This document shows positions 62,476 through 64,000 of a stretch of DNA of 64,000 bases, piece after piece. Under the pieces are notes generated by a model. That model made no database searches. It was not told the origin of the DNA and saw only the letters and a program-made list of their open reading frames with translations. The stretch spans positions 372,001 through 436,000 of the forward strand of contig NZ_AUJB01000008.1 in assembly GCF_000424005.1 (NCBI RefSeq), given 5' to 3'. The translations under genes and the position numbers were made by a program. Each line of letters starts with the position of its first letter. Position 1 is the first letter of the stretch. Source of the DNA: Pseudobutyrivibrio ruminis CF1b (GTDB taxonomy: Bacteria > Bacillota > Clostridia > Lachnospirales > Lachnospiraceae).

Positions 62476-63238
62476 TGCAAGGGATTTAACAGTCGGATAT
62501 GGAAGGGCTGTTATTTCAGATGCGACTTTTCAGGTTTTGCCAGGAGAAATAATAGCATTAATTGGTCCAAATGGTTCTGGAAAATCTACAATACTAAAAA
62601 CTATAACAAGACAGCTTAAAAAGATGTCAGGAAAGCTATTTATAGGTGAGGATATAGATGATTCACTTACTGAAGTTGAGCTTGCCAAAAAGATGTCTAT
62701 GTTAATGACAGAAAGAATCCATCCGGAGCTGATGACATGCTTTGAGGTGGTGGCCATGGGAAGATATCCATACACGGGCCGACTCGGATTGCTTACTGCT
62801 GAGGATAAGAAAAAGGTAGAAGAGGCAATCGCCCTTGTTGGAGCTGAGGATGTAGCTAACAAGGACTTTATGAAGATAAGTGATGGACAGCGTCAGAGAG
62901 TCATGCTTGCCAGAGCAATTGCTCAGGAGCCAGAGATAATGATTCTCGACGAGCCTACCTCCTTCCTTGATATTCAGTATAAGATCGATATTTTATCTGT
63001 TATCAAGAAGCTGGCTGTGGAGCGAAATATTGCCGTATTAATGTCTATTCACGAACTTGAATTTGTACCTGCCATTGCAGATAAGGTTATTGGAATCTGT
63101 GATGGAAGTATTTATAAAATCGGAACTCCAGAGGAGATTTTTACAGGGGAGAATTTGGAGAAAATGTACAGGATGAAACCGGGAACCGGAGACAGAATAA
63201 TATCTGGATTATTGGAGTATTCAAAATGTCTAAAGTAA
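62462..63238 (+). CDS. ABC transporter ATP-binding protein (BtuD/FecE family)
   Basis: 258 residues. Walker [11 protein letters not shown]-loop, signature [14 protein letters not shown] (Asp replaces the usual Gly of SGGQ, a common variant in this family), Walker [10 protein letters not shown], switch His in MSIHELE. Overlaps both neighbours (14 bases with the permease, 13 with cobQ), so the operon is translationally coupled. Confidence 0.94.
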   Translation: MEQISARDLTVGYGRAVISDATFQVLPGEIIALIGPNGSGKSTILKTITRQLKKMSGKLFIGEDIDDSLTEVELAKKMSMLMTERIHPELMTCFEVVAMGRYPYTGRLGLLTAEDKKKVEEAIALVGAEDVANKDFMKISDGQRQRVMLARAIAQEPEIMILDEPTSFLDIQYKIDILSVIKKLAVERNIAVLMSIHELEFVPAIADKVIGICDGSIYKIGTPEEIFTGENLEKMYRMKPGTGDRIISGLLEYSKCLK

Positions 63239-64000
63239 TCATGGTCCAGGGCACCATGTCCAATGTAGGTAAAAGCCTTCTGGTGGGTGGCCTGTGCAGA
63301 ATTTTTAAACAGGATGGTCTAAAGGTGGCACCATTTAAATCTCAGAATATGGCGCTGAATTCCTTTGTGACTGCAGATGGTCTGGAGCTTGGAAGAGCCC
63401 AGGCTATGCAGGCAGAGTGCGCAGGTGTGGCACCATCCGTATATATGAATCCTATTTTGCTGAAACCTACAAATGATGTGGGCAGCCAGGTGATTGTAAA
63501 TGGTGAAGTGGTGGGCAATATGTCTGCCAGAGATTATTTCGCTTATAAGAAAAAACTTGTGCCTGATATTCTAGCAGCTTTTCACAAGCTTGAAGAGTGG
63601 GCAGATGTGATTGTAATAGAGGGAGCAGGCTCTCCGGCAGAGATTAATTTAAAGTCAGATGACATTGTAAATATGGGAATGGCAGCCCTTGTGGATGCTC
63701 CTGTTCTTTTGGTGGGAGACATCGACAGAGGTGGTGTTTTCGCACAGCTTCTTGGTACTTTGGAGCTTTTGGAAGAAGATGAAAGAGCCAGAGTAAAAGG
63801 GCTAGTTATAAATAAATTTAGAGGAGATAAGAGTCTCCTTGATTCTGGAATTGAAATGATTGAGCAGATGGGTAAAGTGCCGGTGATTGGCACAGTGCCT
63901 TATGTGCGATTAATGATAGATGATGAGGATAGCCTGAGTGAAAGACTTAGCAATTCCTTTGATTACGGTGATAACGTAAATACGGTAGAGTTGGCGGTGA
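63226..64000 (+). CDS. cobQ: Cobyric acid synthase, N-terminal part (runs off window)
   Basis: 258 codons are visible before the right edge. It reads [19 protein letters not shown], then [58 protein letters not shown]: the dethiobiotin-synthetase-like ATPase domain of CobQ/CbiP (EC 6.3.5.10), which amidates adenosylcobyrinate a,c-diamide. The glutamine amidotransferase domain lies outside. ATG overlaps the ATPase gene by 13 bases. Its presence in the importer operon argues that the imported molecule is a corrinoid or precursor completed inside the cell. Confidence 0.93.
   Translation, partial: MSKVIMVQGTMSNVGKSLLVGGLCRIFKQDGLKVAPFKSQNMALNSFVTADGLELGRAQAMQAECAGVAPSVYMNPILLKPTNDVGSQVIVNGEVVGNMSARDYFAYKKKLVPDILAAFHKLEEWADVIVIEGAGSPAEINLKSDDIVNMGMAALVDAPVLLVGDIDRGGVFAQLLGTLELLEEDERARVKGLVINKFRGDKSLLDSGIEMIEQMGKVPVIGTVPYVRLMIDDEDSLSERLSNSFDYGDNVNTVELAV

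Noticed and set aside
1-64000. Mobile genetic element or genomic island
   Set aside because: No transposase, integrase, phage gene, tRNA-associated repeat or boundary repeat was found, and gene style is uniform throughout.

Overview
The window looks like chromosomal DNA of a low-GC Gram-positive gut or rumen anaerobe of the Lachnospiraceae, most likely Butyrivibrio or Pseudobutyrivibrio. This is inferred from AGGAGG ribosome binding sites, AGA-rich codon use, Thr-Pro-linked free cellulases, a domain-permuted GH3 beta-glucosidase, GSIII and the transporter families. No tRNA, rRNA, insertion sequence, prophage or CRISPR array was seen.

Layout. (1) 1-8.6 kb: secreted plant-polysaccharide enzymes: the end of a GH5 cellulase, a GH9-CBM3c-CBM2 cellulase, a CBM2-GH5 cellulase, a membrane-anchored multi-domain surface protein and a GH16 lichenase with a ricin-type lectin domain. 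(2) 8.7-9.7 kb: a BASS-family transporter on the minus strand. (3) 9.8-21.7 kb: nitrogen assimilation: gltB-gltD, then asnB, glnN (GSIII) and an ammonium transporter fused to a PII protein. (4) 21.7-40.1 kb: deoxysugar and glycoside use: FucO-type lactaldehyde reductase, two TetR and two AraC regulators, an SDR fused to a Cys-rich C-terminus, two GPH transporters, a cytoplasmic GH78 rhamnosidase and GH3 glucosidase, then rhaB, an L-fucose/arabinose-isomerase-like gene and rhaD. (5) 40.1-42.1 kb: glnA and an ANTAR RNA-binding regulator. (6) 42.2-48 kb: a tail-anchored protein, a 1,417-residue subtilase containing a dockerin-like EF-hand pair, and a secreted cohesin-like/Fn3 protein whose start overlaps the subtilase stop. 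(7) 48-57.7 kb: a thioesterase, a small coiled-coil membrane protein, argS, an rRNA m5C methyltransferase, a YitT membrane protein, an EF-G/TetM-like GTPase fused to a YacP/Rae1-type NYN nuclease, and a GGDEF-EAL protein. (8) 57.7-64 kb: a cobalamin riboswitch leading a surface CbiK-like lipoprotein, a small lipoprotein, a BtuFCD-type ABC importer and the start of cobyric acid synthase.

How the parts fit. Secreted enzymes release cello- and beta-glucan oligosaccharides. The rhamnose locus appears to import intact rhamnosides and dismantle them inside the cell, with FucO disposing of lactaldehyde as propanediol. Three nitrogen genes (gltB, asnB, glnA) carry the same AAAGGC hexaloop hairpin overlapping a terminator, and the window encodes one ANTAR protein beside glnA. 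This suggests a glutamine/glutamate regulon controlled by antitermination. The two observations most worth following are that regulon and the dockerin-bearing protease paired with a cohesin-like partner, in a window whose cellulases carry no dockerin.
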